DNA of 64,000 bases, taken from assembly GCA_019057775.1 (NCBI GenBank), contig JAHLWT010000259.1, positions 6,981 through 70,980 of the forward strand. The letters are read 5' to 3'. A program made the translations under genes and the position numbers. Under the pieces are notes generated by a model, which saw nothing but the letters and a program-made list of their open reading frames with translations, was not told the DNA's origin and made no database searches. Origin of the DNA: Promethearchaeota archaeon (GTDB lineage Archaea; Asgardarchaeota; Lokiarchaeia; Sigynarchaeales; SOKP01). Below are positions 52,475 to 61,058 of the stretch, one piece after another. The first letter of the stretch is position 1. Every line of letters starts with the position of its first letter.

Positions 52475-55400
52475 TCATAATGCTTCAGGAATTAATACAA
52501 TAAAATTTGTCCCTTGCCTGTAATCTCCTTTGATTCTATCTTCAACCCAAATCTCCCCTCTATAACTTTCAACAATTTTTTTAACGAGGGTCAAACCTAT
52601 CCCTAATCCTTTAGAAGATATATCTTTAACATACTCCTTTTCAAATAGTGTTTCTTTCCGCTTGTCTGGTATTCCTATTCCATTATCTAAAAATTCAAGT
52701 TTAATGTAGTTTGTGTTATTCTTCTTTTCTCTAGACATTTTTACATCTATCTCCACAACACGGCTATCATTATACTTAATGGAATTATTAAATAGATTAT
52801 TAAATAAATCTATCAAAAGATCATTTGCATTAACTAAAATTCCTCTTTCAAAACCGTGTGTCCGTATCTTAACATCTCGAGTTTGATAGCTTTTAAGAGT
52901 GAAATCTATTTCTTTTTTTAGGACATCGTTAATATCAATAGATTTCACCAATGAAACAGAACCCTCAATTTGTGATAATTTCCGGATGTTTAAAACAAGA
53001 CTCGAGCCTTTTTTAAATTGTCCTCGAATGACCTCATAAAGCTTTTCCACATCAGGTATTCGGTTAGGGTCTTTTAAATACATTGCACTAAGTTCAATTG
53101 CCGATTTTATATTAGAAAGAATATTATTAATATCGTGTGTAAATATATCTTTATAAAACTCAGCTTTGTTATATGCTTCTTTATATTTTATTTCAGATTC
53201 TTTTAATTTATCTTCAGCTTTTTTTTTTTCAGTTATATCGCGAATAATTGCTTGTATATAAGTATCTTCTCCAAAATTGACAAATTCAATTTGACTTCTA
53301 GCCCAAAATTGACTTCCATCTTTTCTATATAATAATAGCTCTCTAGCTTCAGGAATATTACCTGAGCTAACTGTACTTCGTCTTTCATCTAATTTCGATT
53401 GCGTAGGATCAACATAGAAATTAAAATTCTTAAAATTCTTACCTATAAGTTCTTCTTTTAAATATCCTGTGATCATACTCGTTGTATCATTACAATCAAG
53501 GATTTTTCCCTTAATATCAAAGAGTAAAATTGCAAATGGAGAAGTATTAAATAACTGACGATATTTTTCTTCAGATTCTTGTAATTTTTGATCTGCTTTC
53601 TTGCGTTCAGTCATATCCACAAGGACACCCGTAAGTTTTTGTTTTTCTCCAATTGTTATCACATTGAACCTTGAAGATATTGGAATGTAATGGCCATCTT
53701 TATGTCGTAATTTGAATTCAATGTACTGAATAACATCAGACTTAAATGCTCTTTTAACCTCCTCGGCGACTTTCATTAAATCGTCTGGATGCACAAATTT
53801 AAAAACTTTTTGACCGATCATTTCCTCTGGAGCAAATCCAGAAATACCGAACAATTGATGACTTACATACAAACACTTACCGCTTATGTCAAGTTCGTAT
53901 ATTATATCTGAAATATTATTCACGAATCCACGATATTTTTCTTCAGATTCTTTCAATTTAATATCTGTTAATTTTCGCTCAGTAATATCTCGCACGGTTG
54001 AATGAATAATCTTTTCTCCCTTCAAATCTATAATAGCAATATCCATTAAGGCCAGGAATTCAGTACCATCTTTTCGTTTTAGTCTGACTTCAAAGTCTTG
54101 TACTCGACTTTCTTTTTGTAAAATTGAAAGTAATTGTTCTCGTCTATTAGAATTTACATATAAGGATGATATTCCCATTTCATTTAATTCCTTTATGCCA
54201 TATCCTACAATTTCCTCCATTGTTTTGTTCATGGCAATTACCTTACCATCTTTCGTAGCGGTACCGATACCTATTGGAGTTTCATTATACAAGAAACGAT
54301 ATTTTTCTTCAGATTTTTTTAGATCTCTAGTTCTTTCTGATACTTTTTGCTCTAATACCTCGTTTAGTTTTTTCAAATTCTCTTCTGATTCTTGTAGCTT
54401 TATTTCGGCTTGTTTTTTCTCTGTTATGTCGATCATTGTAGCTAAAATCGCTAGTGAACCCTGATAGATTATCACTTTAGAAATGATTTCTAGCCATTTG
54501 ATTTTTCCTGACTTAGTTAATATTCTGAAAATATATCGGGATACAACATCTTTAATATCTTCTAGTTTTTCTTGCATGCGCTGCATTACAGTTGGTAAAT
54601 CTTCTGGATGTACAAGTTTAACAAATTCATTTAGTGGCCATTCTTTTATGTCTATTGGGGAATATTCAGCTAAATTCGCTAATGCTTTATTAACATATTT
54701 AATTTTCCCCTCTTGAAAAATAGCAACACCTAATAACGATTGTTCAGTAATCTTCCTGAATTTCTCCTCAGACTCCTTCAATTTTTCCTCTGTTTGCCTT
54801 CGTTCAGTAATGTCTAGAATAATTCCTTGAAAATGTGTGATATTATTATCTCTATCACGTTTAACCCAGGTTCTAATGTTAATCCACCGATGTGCGCCTA
54901 ATTTCGAAATGATTCTATACTCTTGGACAAATTCGTTTGTACCATTTTGACATTTTAAGTAAGATTCGGTAATCGCATCCTTCAGATCATCAGGATGTAT
55001 GAGGTCTGCAAATTGTAATATGTGCGAGTAAAAATCACTAGGTTCGTATCCAAACTGTCTAATATTATCTGTTATGTATTCAACCGGCCAACCCTCTTCG
55101 TTTCGAATAAGAATTACTACAGCAGGACTTTGATTAATTATCAATTCAAGTCCAGTAAGAACATCACGCGCCTCCTGTAACGCCTTCCTTACTTGTTTTT
55201 GCATTGTCATATCTTCTACATGGAAAATCACTAAATCTGGCAGAAGAAATGTATAGGTAGTAAATAAAATTTTTAGCTCATCTGTAGTTTTCATATGAAA
55301 CTCTAATTCTTCAGAAAAATTACATTTTTCCCTTAAACACCTAAATAAATTTGTAAGAATTTTCTTATCATCCTTAAATAATTCTGAAGCCTTTATTCCA

Positions 55401-55558
55401 AGACTTATCCCTTCAAAAGAAAGTTTCTCAGTAGCGTTGTTAAAGTCAATTAAAACTAATTCTTCTCCTACAATATGCCAAGCAAATGTAGGAATTGGTA
55501 TTTTATTAAAAAATTCAGAAAAACTTTCAGAATTTAAAGGTCTATTTTTTAATCTCAT
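52475..55558 (-). CDS. Six-PAS sensor histidine kinase
   Basis: 1027 aa from ATG 55558, chosen over GTG 55576 because GGTGAT lies 10 bases before the ATG. In the longer numbering six PAS domains can be counted: about 17-128, 150-272, 275-395, 425-540, 545-665, 670-790, each closed by a DITERRQTEEKL-like linker. The dimerisation helix has the phospho-acceptor His in FTHDINNILSN (H814), followed by the N-box FNNSIKYND, DNGIGIPD and GLGIGLTLVK. No TM segment and no receiver domain are present, so it is a soluble sensor; its response regulator is not in the window. It converges with a small RHH-like gene. Confidence 0.9.
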   Translation of the reverse strand: MRLKNRPLNSESFSEFFNKIPIPTFAWHIVGEELVLIDFNNATEKLSFEGISLGIKASELFKDDKKILTNLFRCLREKCNFSEELEFHMKTTDELKILFTTYTFLLPDLVIFHVEDMTMQKQVRKALQEARDVLTGLELIINQSPAVVILIRNEEGWPVEYITDNIRQFGYEPSDFYSHILQFADLIHPDDLKDAITESYLKCQNGTNEFVQEYRIISKLGAHRWINIRTWVKRDRDNNITHFQGIILDITERRQTEEKLKESEEKFRKITEQSLLGVAIFQEGKIKYVNKALANLAEYSPIDIKEWPLNEFVKLVHPEDLPTVMQRMQEKLEDIKDVVSRYIFRILTKSGKIKWLEIISKVIIYQGSLAILATMIDITEKKQAEIKLQESEENLKKLNEVLEQKVSERTRDLKKSEEKYRFLYNETPIGIGTATKDGKVIAMNKTMEEIVGYGIKELNEMGISSLYVNSNRREQLLSILQKESRVQDFEVRLKRKDGTEFLALMDIAIIDLKGEKIIHSTVRDITERKLTDIKLKESEEKYRGFVNNISDIIYELDISGKCLYVSHQLFGISGFAPEEMIGQKVFKFVHPDDLMKVAEEVKRAFKSDVIQYIEFKLRHKDGHYIPISSRFNVITIGEKQKLTGVLVDMTERKKADQKLQESEEKYRQLFNTSPFAILLFDIKGKILDCNDTTSMITGYLKEELIGKNFKNFNFYVDPTQSKLDERRSTVSSGNIPEARELLLYRKDGSQFWARSQIEFVNFGEDTYIQAIIRDITEKKKAEDKLKESEIKYKEAYNKAEFYKDIFTHDINNILSNIKSAIELSAMYLKDPNRIPDVEKLYEVIRGQFKKGSSLVLNIRKLSQIEGSVSLVKSIDINDVLKKEIDFTLKSYQTRDVKIRTHGFERGILVNANDLLIDLFNNLFNNSIKYNDSRVVEIDVKMSREKKNNTNYIKLEFLDNGIGIPDKRKETLFEKEYVKDISSKGLGIGLTLVKKIVESYRGEIWVEDRIKGDYRQGTNFIVLIPEAL

Positions 55559-55576
55559 CAAATTGAATATCACCAC

Positions 55577-55938
55577 ATAACATTTAATATCTGATATCTC
55601 TAAATTGTATGATTATAAATAATGAGTCATTATGTGTCAATTATGATTCAAAATTTTGCCTTATAGTATACTTAATCAAAAAAGTATATAAAGTTTCAAT
55701 TTTTTCAAACATTTTGTTAATTTTTTCAAACATTTTGATGTAAAACTCACAGAAAATCGTTGAAGTTTATTAATATTGAATATTTCAATTACAATAATGT
55801 AAAATCTTTGATGTAAAATCAACACACTTAAAAAAAAGAGAATACTTTTAGTTACTGTAGCTTAAGTGTTAATGTCACTCATGAATCATGAGTTAATACA
55901 AATTAATAAGAACTTATAAAAATAAGGGTTTTACAGAG
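55577..55938. other. Divergent intergenic region between histidine kinase and RHH genes
   Basis: About 360 AT-rich bases. It holds the 19-base direct repeat at 55698-55737, two TTTGATGTAAAA copies (55734-55745 and 55807-55818) and TATA-like boxes for both divergent genes. No additional coding frame is convincing. Confidence 0.6.
55698..55737. repeat. Two direct 19-base repeats at 21-base period
   Basis: AATTTTTTCAAACATTTTG is present at 55698-55716 and again at 55719-55737 with no mismatch. The 21-base period equals two helical turns, as expected for cooperative binding by a dimeric regulator. It lies between the six-PAS kinase start (55558) and the RHH gene (55939). Confidence 0.6.
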
Positions 55939-56106
55939 ATGTCAAATTATCGCACGGTTAGGTTACCTGAGGAATTAGTTGAAACGGTTTTAAATCTGAT
56001 TAAGAAAAAGAAAGAATTAGGCTATCGCTCACACTCCGAGTTTATAATTGAGGCTGTTAGGAGAAGAGTAGAGGAACTTCTTAAAAATAATGAAATGCAG
56101 AAATAA
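55939..56106 (+). CDS. Small CopG/ribbon-helix-helix regulator
   Basis: 55 aa, below common gene-calling cutoffs. It opens MSNYRTVRLPEELVETVLNL and later reads RSHSEFIIEAVRRRVEELL. YRTVRLPEEL is the DNA-contacting strand, LVETVLNLIKK the first helix and SHSEFIIEAVRRRVEEL the second. ATG 55939 follows TTACAGAG, a weak ribosome binding site. The closest candidate operator is the duplicated 19-base repeat about 200 bases upstream, shared with the divergent kinase gene (inference). Confidence 0.75.
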   Translation: MSNYRTVRLPEELVETVLNLIKKKKELGYRSHSEFIIEAVRRRVEELLKNNEMQK

Positions 56107-56292
56107 TAGTTTTTGATACAACTAATAAACCTCTTACCCTTAAAACCGACTCAATCATCATTCTTGTTTTAATACAAAACTTAGTTTAGGAGCATATAGG
56201 CACTATTAAATTTTTAATAAATAAATTGAGAAAAATTATAAATATATTTAGGTTAAACTATATTTTCAAAAAAAATCAAAAAATAAAGGTGT

Positions 56293-56787
56293 ATGGATAT
56301 AGCAAGACGAATTTATGTAAAAGGTAAGAAAACCCACGCGAAAGGAGAGACATTTACACAAGATAATGTTGGAGAAGAGAAAGAACGATTTTTAATAAGC
56401 TTAGACCTTATGTCTCTGAAAACTAGAAAGGATTATGATGCATTTGGGAGAGTGGGGGAATTTTACTTCAAGATAGATGGTCCAAAAACTTTAAAAGCAA
56501 GATTTCCAAACAAAGGAGTTATTAAACTCCAGAAAAATCAGACGTTCACTTCCAAAGCGGATTTGTCACTGTGGAGTCAATTTAAAACTGTAAAAGTAGG
56601 AAAAAAGGCAACTGAACATTTAAAAGTGATTATAAGGGAAATGGATCATTTGAAAAAAGACCAGACTGTCGCCGAACAGGAATTTGAAATCAAACTACCA
56701 CAAAAAACACAATACGTTATTGTTCAGGACGCTGACGAAAACATAAAAGCTAAGATACGAATTCAAGCAACCAGAACAAGATATTAA
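56293..56787 (+). CDS. Hypothetical beta-rich protein
   Basis: 164 aa, family not recognised. It is basic and beta-strand rich, with alternating hydrophobic and charged residues: ERFLISLDLMSLKTRK, VGEFYFKIDGPKTLKARF, VIKLQKNQTFTSKADLSLW and TQYVIVQDADENIKAKIRI. The pattern suggests a beta-sandwich, perhaps C2-like, but no calcium-binding loop is seen. No signal peptide or membrane segment. ATG 56293 with an AAAGGTGT tract close upstream. Its neighbours give no hint of function. Confidence 0.55.
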   Translation: MDIARRIYVKGKKTHAKGETFTQDNVGEEKERFLISLDLMSLKTRKDYDAFGRVGEFYFKIDGPKTLKARFPNKGVIKLQKNQTFTSKADLSLWSQFKTVKVGKKATEHLKVIIREMDHLKKDQTVAEQEFEIKLPQKTQYVIVQDADENIKAKIRIQATRTRY

Positions 56788-56846
56788 TTTTTATTTATCT
56801 ATTTTTTTTCTTTTAAATAAGGTAAATCCTAGTTCAATCTGTACAA

Positions 56847-57761
56847 TTACATCACTTCTTTATTAAAAACTGCTAGTGAATCGTCTAATCCAGATTGTCC
56901 GAGGCTCATGACCATTTTGTCTACACCCATGTTTTCTACCTGAATAATCTTTTCTTTCAGTTCTTCATGCGTACCAATAAACATATGTGGAAGATTTCTC
57001 TTCATAATTTTGTGTGTTCTCCTTATCTTCTCAAGATCTTCTTGATTTTGTGCTAAAATAACTGTACAGAACAGGGATATTTCGAATGTTGATGGATCAC
57101 GATTATATTTCTTCAATTTCTCTTTAATGTCAGATATTTGAGTAGAAATTTTCTCTAGTTTAAAAGGTCCTAACAAATAGGGAATATTTATACCATCTGC
57201 TTCTCTACAGGCGATATCTGTCATTCTTTTTCCACTTGTTCCTAAAACTATCTGCGGATATGGTTTTTGTATGGGTTTCGGATAATTTCTATTCCTCTCA
57301 AGCTTCCAAAATTTGCCTTCAAAATCGGTAACATCCTCAGTAAATAATTTCTTATAAATAATAAGTGATTCTTCAAGTTCGTCAACTCTTCTTTTAGGAG
57401 TAGGAAAAGGATATCCATAAGCTTTATATTCTTCCAGATACCATCCAGCTCCAAGCCACATTAAGACTCTACCATTAGATATATTATCTAATGTTGAAAT
57501 CATTTTAGCCATGTAAGCGGGATTTCGGAAAGAATTACATAGAACAATATGACCTAATTTCACTGTATGTGTTTCTGCAGCTAAAGCAGCTAATAACGTT
57601 ACAGCCTCTAAATATGGATCTTTTTTATCTTGAGCCGCATCAAAACCAATAAGATGGTCATTCACGTGAATAGAGTCAAACCCTAGTTTTTCTACTCTTA
57701 ATGTTAAATCGCGAATTTCTGGATAATTCAAAGGACCCCTAACATAATAACCATATTTCAT
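56847..57761 (-). CDS. LLM-class F420-dependent oxidoreductase
   Basis: 304 aa from ATG 57761, which gives the family's MKYGYYVRG opening. The frame from TTG 57800 adds 13 basic residues and is less likely. Bacterial luciferase-like TIM barrel: GFDSIHVNDHLIG, KLGHIVLCNSFRNPAYMAKMISTLDNISNGRVLMWLGAGW, and KPYPQIVLGTSGKRM. These match F420-binding members in archaea. Substrate unknown. The gene follows the CorA-like gene on the same strand by 46 bases. Confidence 0.8.
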   Translation of the reverse strand: MKYGYYVRGPLNYPEIRDLTLRVEKLGFDSIHVNDHLIGFDAAQDKKDPYLEAVTLLAALAAETHTVKLGHIVLCNSFRNPAYMAKMISTLDNISNGRVLMWLGAGWYLEEYKAYGYPFPTPKRRVDELEESLIIYKKLFTEDVTDFEGKFWKLERNRNYPKPIQKPYPQIVLGTSGKRMTDIACREADGINIPYLLGPFKLEKISTQISDIKEKLKKYNRDPSTFEISLFCTVILAQNQEDLEKIRRTHKIMKRNLPHMFIGTHEELKEKIIQVENMGVDKMVMSLGQSGLDDSLAVFNKEVM

Positions 57762-57846
57762 ATTCTTAAAAACTTTAAATTTTTTATTAAGTTTGCGCAA
57801 ATTACGGATAAAAAATAAAAAAAAAAAAGAGTGAGTAAATCTGTAT

Positions 57847-59151
57847 TCACAACTTTTTCTCTTGTATTCGTAACAGTATTATTGCTATTACAACAATAGA
57901 TAGTGCTACAATAATCTGGATTACGCCAATCCCCGGAAGGTCTCCTCCGAAAATGTCTCCTAAAGCTAAAGAAATCACTAAAGTGGCTAATTCAAACAGG
58001 GCAAGGTAATTTAGTATCGCTAAAAACTTATTTTCGATCGCTGATGATTTAGTATCCAAAGTACCCCTTTCCCTATTTAAGGATGTCCTGATTCTTTTTA
58101 TCACATCATCTGTTTGCTTGGAAAATGTAAACCCATCTAATTTGTCAATCATTTCATTAAACATACTTGTCTTAAATGTACTCGTGAAAAGCAAGCGTGT
58201 TATTTTCGAAATGATAATATCCTTATTTAATTCAAGTACAATTCTATTAAGCTCCGACTCAAGGGATTCTAGCCTATCAATTTTATCTCTTAATGTTAAC
58301 TCTTCCTCCATAGCTCGAGTTTCTGATATAACCTTATCAAATCTTTCAGCGACGGTAAGAATATTCTCCATATGCATTAATATTAAAAATCTTTGAACAT
58401 TTCCGACCTCGGGACCAAACATTGTATCAATTAAAAAATTCTTCATGGTGTGCGGATCTAAAAGACCCGGACCAGGAATTATTACATTTCCTGCATGAGT
58501 GATCATTACAAACTCATCTTTATATGGAGAAAGATTTTTTAATTTAATTTGATCTCTATAGGCGATTGGATCCAATTCTCGATATTTGTCTGTACGTAAT
58601 GTGAGTCCTATTGAATAATGAGCATTCTTTCCGATTTCGTCTCCTACAAACCTATAATCTGCTCTATTAAAATCTGGTTTAGCATCCCAAATGATCCATG
58701 TATGGTGCCAAGGTTCTAACGATGACTCCAATTTCGGCTTTTTTGCATAATTTGCATTTTTTAATACATTTATAACATTCTCTCTAATATCAAATACCAA
58801 TTCACAATGGATAACAAGAATAGAACCATAATGAATATGTCCCTCTAATCGTAGTTTTCCTACAATACTTGGAACTGTAGAACATGAAAACCTATCTGAA
58901 GTTCCAATTTTAAAACAAACTGGTGCATATTTATGACTTTGATTAGAAATCCATTTTAATGGTTGATCTATTAGAGTTCCGTCTTTAGTTTCTACTTTGA
59001 ACCTATAATCTTTATACAATTTCAAGGTTCCTTCTTTTTCTAAATAGTCCCTCACTTCTGGAAGGTCAAAATATAGTCCCAATTCATAGAATTTCCAAAA
59101 AACAAGAGTTACTTTAAAGGTATATACTTCTTCTGTCATAATTTTCATCAA
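57847..59151 (-). CDS. Membrane protein with CorA-like topology, unknown
   Basis: 434 aa. A large cytosolic N-terminal part (about 1-265; YTFKVTLVFWKFYELGLYFDLPEV) and a long helical region (265-365) precede two C-terminal TM helices at about 376-398 and 405-427, followed by a basic LRIQEKKL end. This layout is shared by CorA-type channels and RMD1/DUF155 proteins. The connecting turn GDIFGGDLPGIG does not carry the GMN signature of CorA. Selective metal transport is thus only a guess. ATG 59151 is used (MMKIMTEEV), with an inner Met at 59139. Confidence 0.5.
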   Translation of the reverse strand: MMKIMTEEVYTFKVTLVFWKFYELGLYFDLPEVRDYLEKEGTLKLYKDYRFKVETKDGTLIDQPLKWISNQSHKYAPVCFKIGTSDRFSCSTVPSIVGKLRLEGHIHYGSILVIHCELVFDIRENVINVLKNANYAKKPKLESSLEPWHHTWIIWDAKPDFNRADYRFVGDEIGKNAHYSIGLTLRTDKYRELDPIAYRDQIKLKNLSPYKDEFVMITHAGNVIIPGPGLLDPHTMKNFLIDTMFGPEVGNVQRFLILMHMENILTVAERFDKVISETRAMEEELTLRDKIDRLESLESELNRIVLELNKDIIISKITRLLFTSTFKTSMFNEMIDKLDGFTFSKQTDDVIKRIRTSLNRERGTLDTKSSAIENKFLAILNYLALFELATLVISLALGDIFGGDLPGIGVIQIIVALSIVVIAIILLRIQEKKL

Positions 59152-59273
59152 TTAATTTTTAAATATTAAGTTTTAACTAATTCTATTCATCTTATCAATT
59201 TAAAATGTTTTACTTTACAAACTCAAATCCATAAAAAACATATAAAAGTTGGTTTTTCTATTAATACTAATAT

Positions 59274-59289
59274 AGTTGATTATACAACT
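59274..59289. promoter_or_regulatory. Small inverted repeat upstream of the GNAT gene
   Basis: AGTTG and CAACT separated by six bases; a further AGTTG lies at 59247-59251. It sits about 35 bases before ATG 59322 and could be an operator. Weak evidence, given the AT-rich background. Confidence 0.3.
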
Positions 59290-59321
59290 TTTTTAAATAT
59301 TTAAAATTTTCGGCTAAAATA

Positions 59322-59951
59322 ATGAAAGATATAGAATCATTTAATCAAATACATACTTGTATAGTTGAACTTGCTACATTAAAAGATGCGAAAGGTGTTC
59401 ATGAAGCACTTAAACAAAATTTAATTGAAATTTATGACTTTGATAAAATCCCTCAAGATCAACGAAAAGATCTAGAAAACCGTGGTTTTTTAAGAAAAGA
59501 AGTAGGAATTGACTATTACAAAGAACTTATCGAAGATCCTAATGTGGATTTATATATCGCAAAGAGTAAAGATGAAACTATTATTGGTTTTGCAAGTATC
59601 CATAAAAAAAAGTTTAACGTCATAAAAGTTAGGGATGTTATTGGTGAACTAACGTTTGATGATGAGAGAACAAAAAAGTTACTCTTAGATGAGGATACAG
59701 AATTCGCATATTTAGATCAAGTAAGCATACTTCCTGAATATAAGCGTAAAGGAGTAGGAACTGCAATTTTTCAAAAAGCTTTAGAAAAATTAAACACACC
59801 TATAGTAGCTTTTATAGTAGAAGAACCATTAATGAATAAGGCTTCGATTTATTGGCATGAACGTAATGGATTTAAGTATAATGCTACAAGTGGTGGAGAA
59901 TATAAGGGAAAATCTTTTAAATTCCAGATCTTTATACATTGGAATAACTAG
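59322..59951 (+). CDS. GNAT-family N-acetyltransferase
   Basis: 209 aa. Acetyl-CoA binding motif A is QVSILPEYKRKGVGTAIFQKALE (133-155), with the R/Q-x-x-G-x-G/A pattern as KRKGVGT. Motif B includes KASIYWHERNGFKYN. The N-terminal 70 residues are typical of ribosomal/RimI-like or amino-acid acetyltransferases. Acceptor unknown. It is on the plus strand with no close partner, 34 bases short of the convergent PlsC-like gene. Confidence 0.8.
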   Translation: MKDIESFNQIHTCIVELATLKDAKGVHEALKQNLIEIYDFDKIPQDQRKDLENRGFLRKEVGIDYYKELIEDPNVDLYIAKSKDETIIGFASIHKKKFNVIKVRDVIGELTFDDERTKKLLLDEDTEFAYLDQVSILPEYKRKGVGTAIFQKALEKLNTPIVAFIVEEPLMNKASIYWHERNGFKYNATSGGEYKGKSFKFQIFIHWNN

Positions 59952-59984
59952 AACTAATTTTAAACCTTTAAAGATAAGTAGTAC

Positions 59985-60671
59985 TTAGCTATCTGGTATG
60001 CTAATTGGGTGACCTAGAGAATCTATTATTTTAATAATATCTTCTGCTAGTTCATATCTCTCTGAACGGTATTTTTCCCGGTTCAGACGTTTTTCAACTA
60101 CCAATGGTGTTCCTACTTTTACTATCAATCCTTTTCCCTTAAACATGTTTAAAATCTTAGTTTCTTCACTATATATCGCTATTGGGATTATCGGAGCACT
60201 TGCTACAATCGCAAATTTTATTATTGCAGCCATTGATTTTACTTGTATTTCATGATCATGCCTTGCTTCAGGCGTCATACCAACAAGATCACCCTTTTCA
60301 TTTAATATTTCAAAAATCTTATCAATTGGCTCAGTATCTTCTTTACTTTCGGTTCCCCGAATCATTCCAAGACTTTTTAATACAGGACCAGCGATCTGGT
60401 GTTTCATCAATTTTGGATCGAGCATGAAATGAATTTTTCGTCCAGTTACCTGGGTAATTATTAGCATATCTTGGATTATATTCTTAGCTACGGTTGTTAA
60501 TATAGCCTTCCCTCGAATAGGAATATTTTCTTTCCCTTGGATTTTTAAATCAGTAGCAAGTTTAAAATATAATCCACTTAATCCTTTTACCGCTCCGTAA
60601 AGCGCATCAAATGCAAGCTTTTTAGGGTTTAACTTATTTGGATCTTCTGATACGACTTGATCTTCAGCCAC
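59985..60671 (-). CDS. PlsC-like acyltransferase lacking the catalytic His
   Basis: 228 aa of the 1-acylglycerol-3-phosphate acyltransferase fold: LKIQGKENIPIRGKAILTTVAKNIIQDM, RKIHFMLDPKLMK, KSLGMIRGTE, and GMTPEARHDHE. The catalytic HX4D motif reads K63-X4-D68 (AKNIIQD), so the His is replaced by Lys; the FPEGTRS motif reads TPEARHD. These changes suggest an altered substrate or an inactive/regulatory enzyme. Archaea have ether lipids, so the canonical reaction is doubtful anyway. Start ATG 60671. Confidence 0.7.
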   Translation of the reverse strand: MAEDQVVSEDPNKLNPKKLAFDALYGAVKGLSGLYFKLATDLKIQGKENIPIRGKAILTTVAKNIIQDMLIITQVTGRKIHFMLDPKLMKHQIAGPVLKSLGMIRGTESKEDTEPIDKIFEILNEKGDLVGMTPEARHDHEIQVKSMAAIIKFAIVASAPIIPIAIYSEETKILNMFKGKGLIVKVGTPLVVEKRLNREKYRSERYELAEDIIKIIDSLGHPISIPDS

Positions 60672-60859
60672 GCTTTTTCACTCCTTTTAATATTTATCTC
60701 TATATTTCTTTACGTTTAGTCAGAATATCATTCAAATATTCATTTATTAAATTTAAAGATTGTTCATACAATAATAATTTTATAAATATGATATGATTAA
60801 AGAAGTCATTCAAAATGATTTCTCTGAAATTTAAAACCATGAAGATCTCTATACCATTA

Positions 60860-61054
60860 TTATAATTTATCAATAAAATTGTTTACTTCTTCCATTCGTT
60901 TTTCATAATACTCCTTTAAATCTGCCTCTGAGACAAAAGAAGGAATAACCTTTTCAGTATAAAGGTCAAAAATAGTACTTAATTTAGTTTTATGCTTAAG
61001 GGTTTCAATGAATTCTTCTCCTAGCTCTTTCAATTGTTTTAAAAATTCGGTCAT
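60860..61054 (-). CDS. Small helical protein downstream of the activase
   Basis: 64 aa from ATG 61054 (MTEFLKQLKELGEEFIETL); a TTG start at 61102 would give 80 aa but overlaps the activase by 44 bases. The sequence is amphipathic helical with many Lys and Glu. GGGAGGT and GAGGCG lie upstream of the ATG, and the activase stop is only 4 bases away, so it looks translated with the activase. No family is recognised. Confidence 0.5.
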   Translation of the reverse strand: MTEFLKQLKELGEEFIETLKHKTKLSTIFDLYTEKVIPSFVSEADLKEYYEKRMEEVNNFIDKL

Positions 61055-61058
61055 CGCC

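Noticed and set aside
59244..59292. Long-range AAAAGTTG/CAACTTTT inverted repeat as a terminator or attachment site.
   Set aside because: The arms are AT-rich and 33 bases apart, with no gene ending nearby in the right orientation. Only the compact inner repeat was kept, at low confidence.
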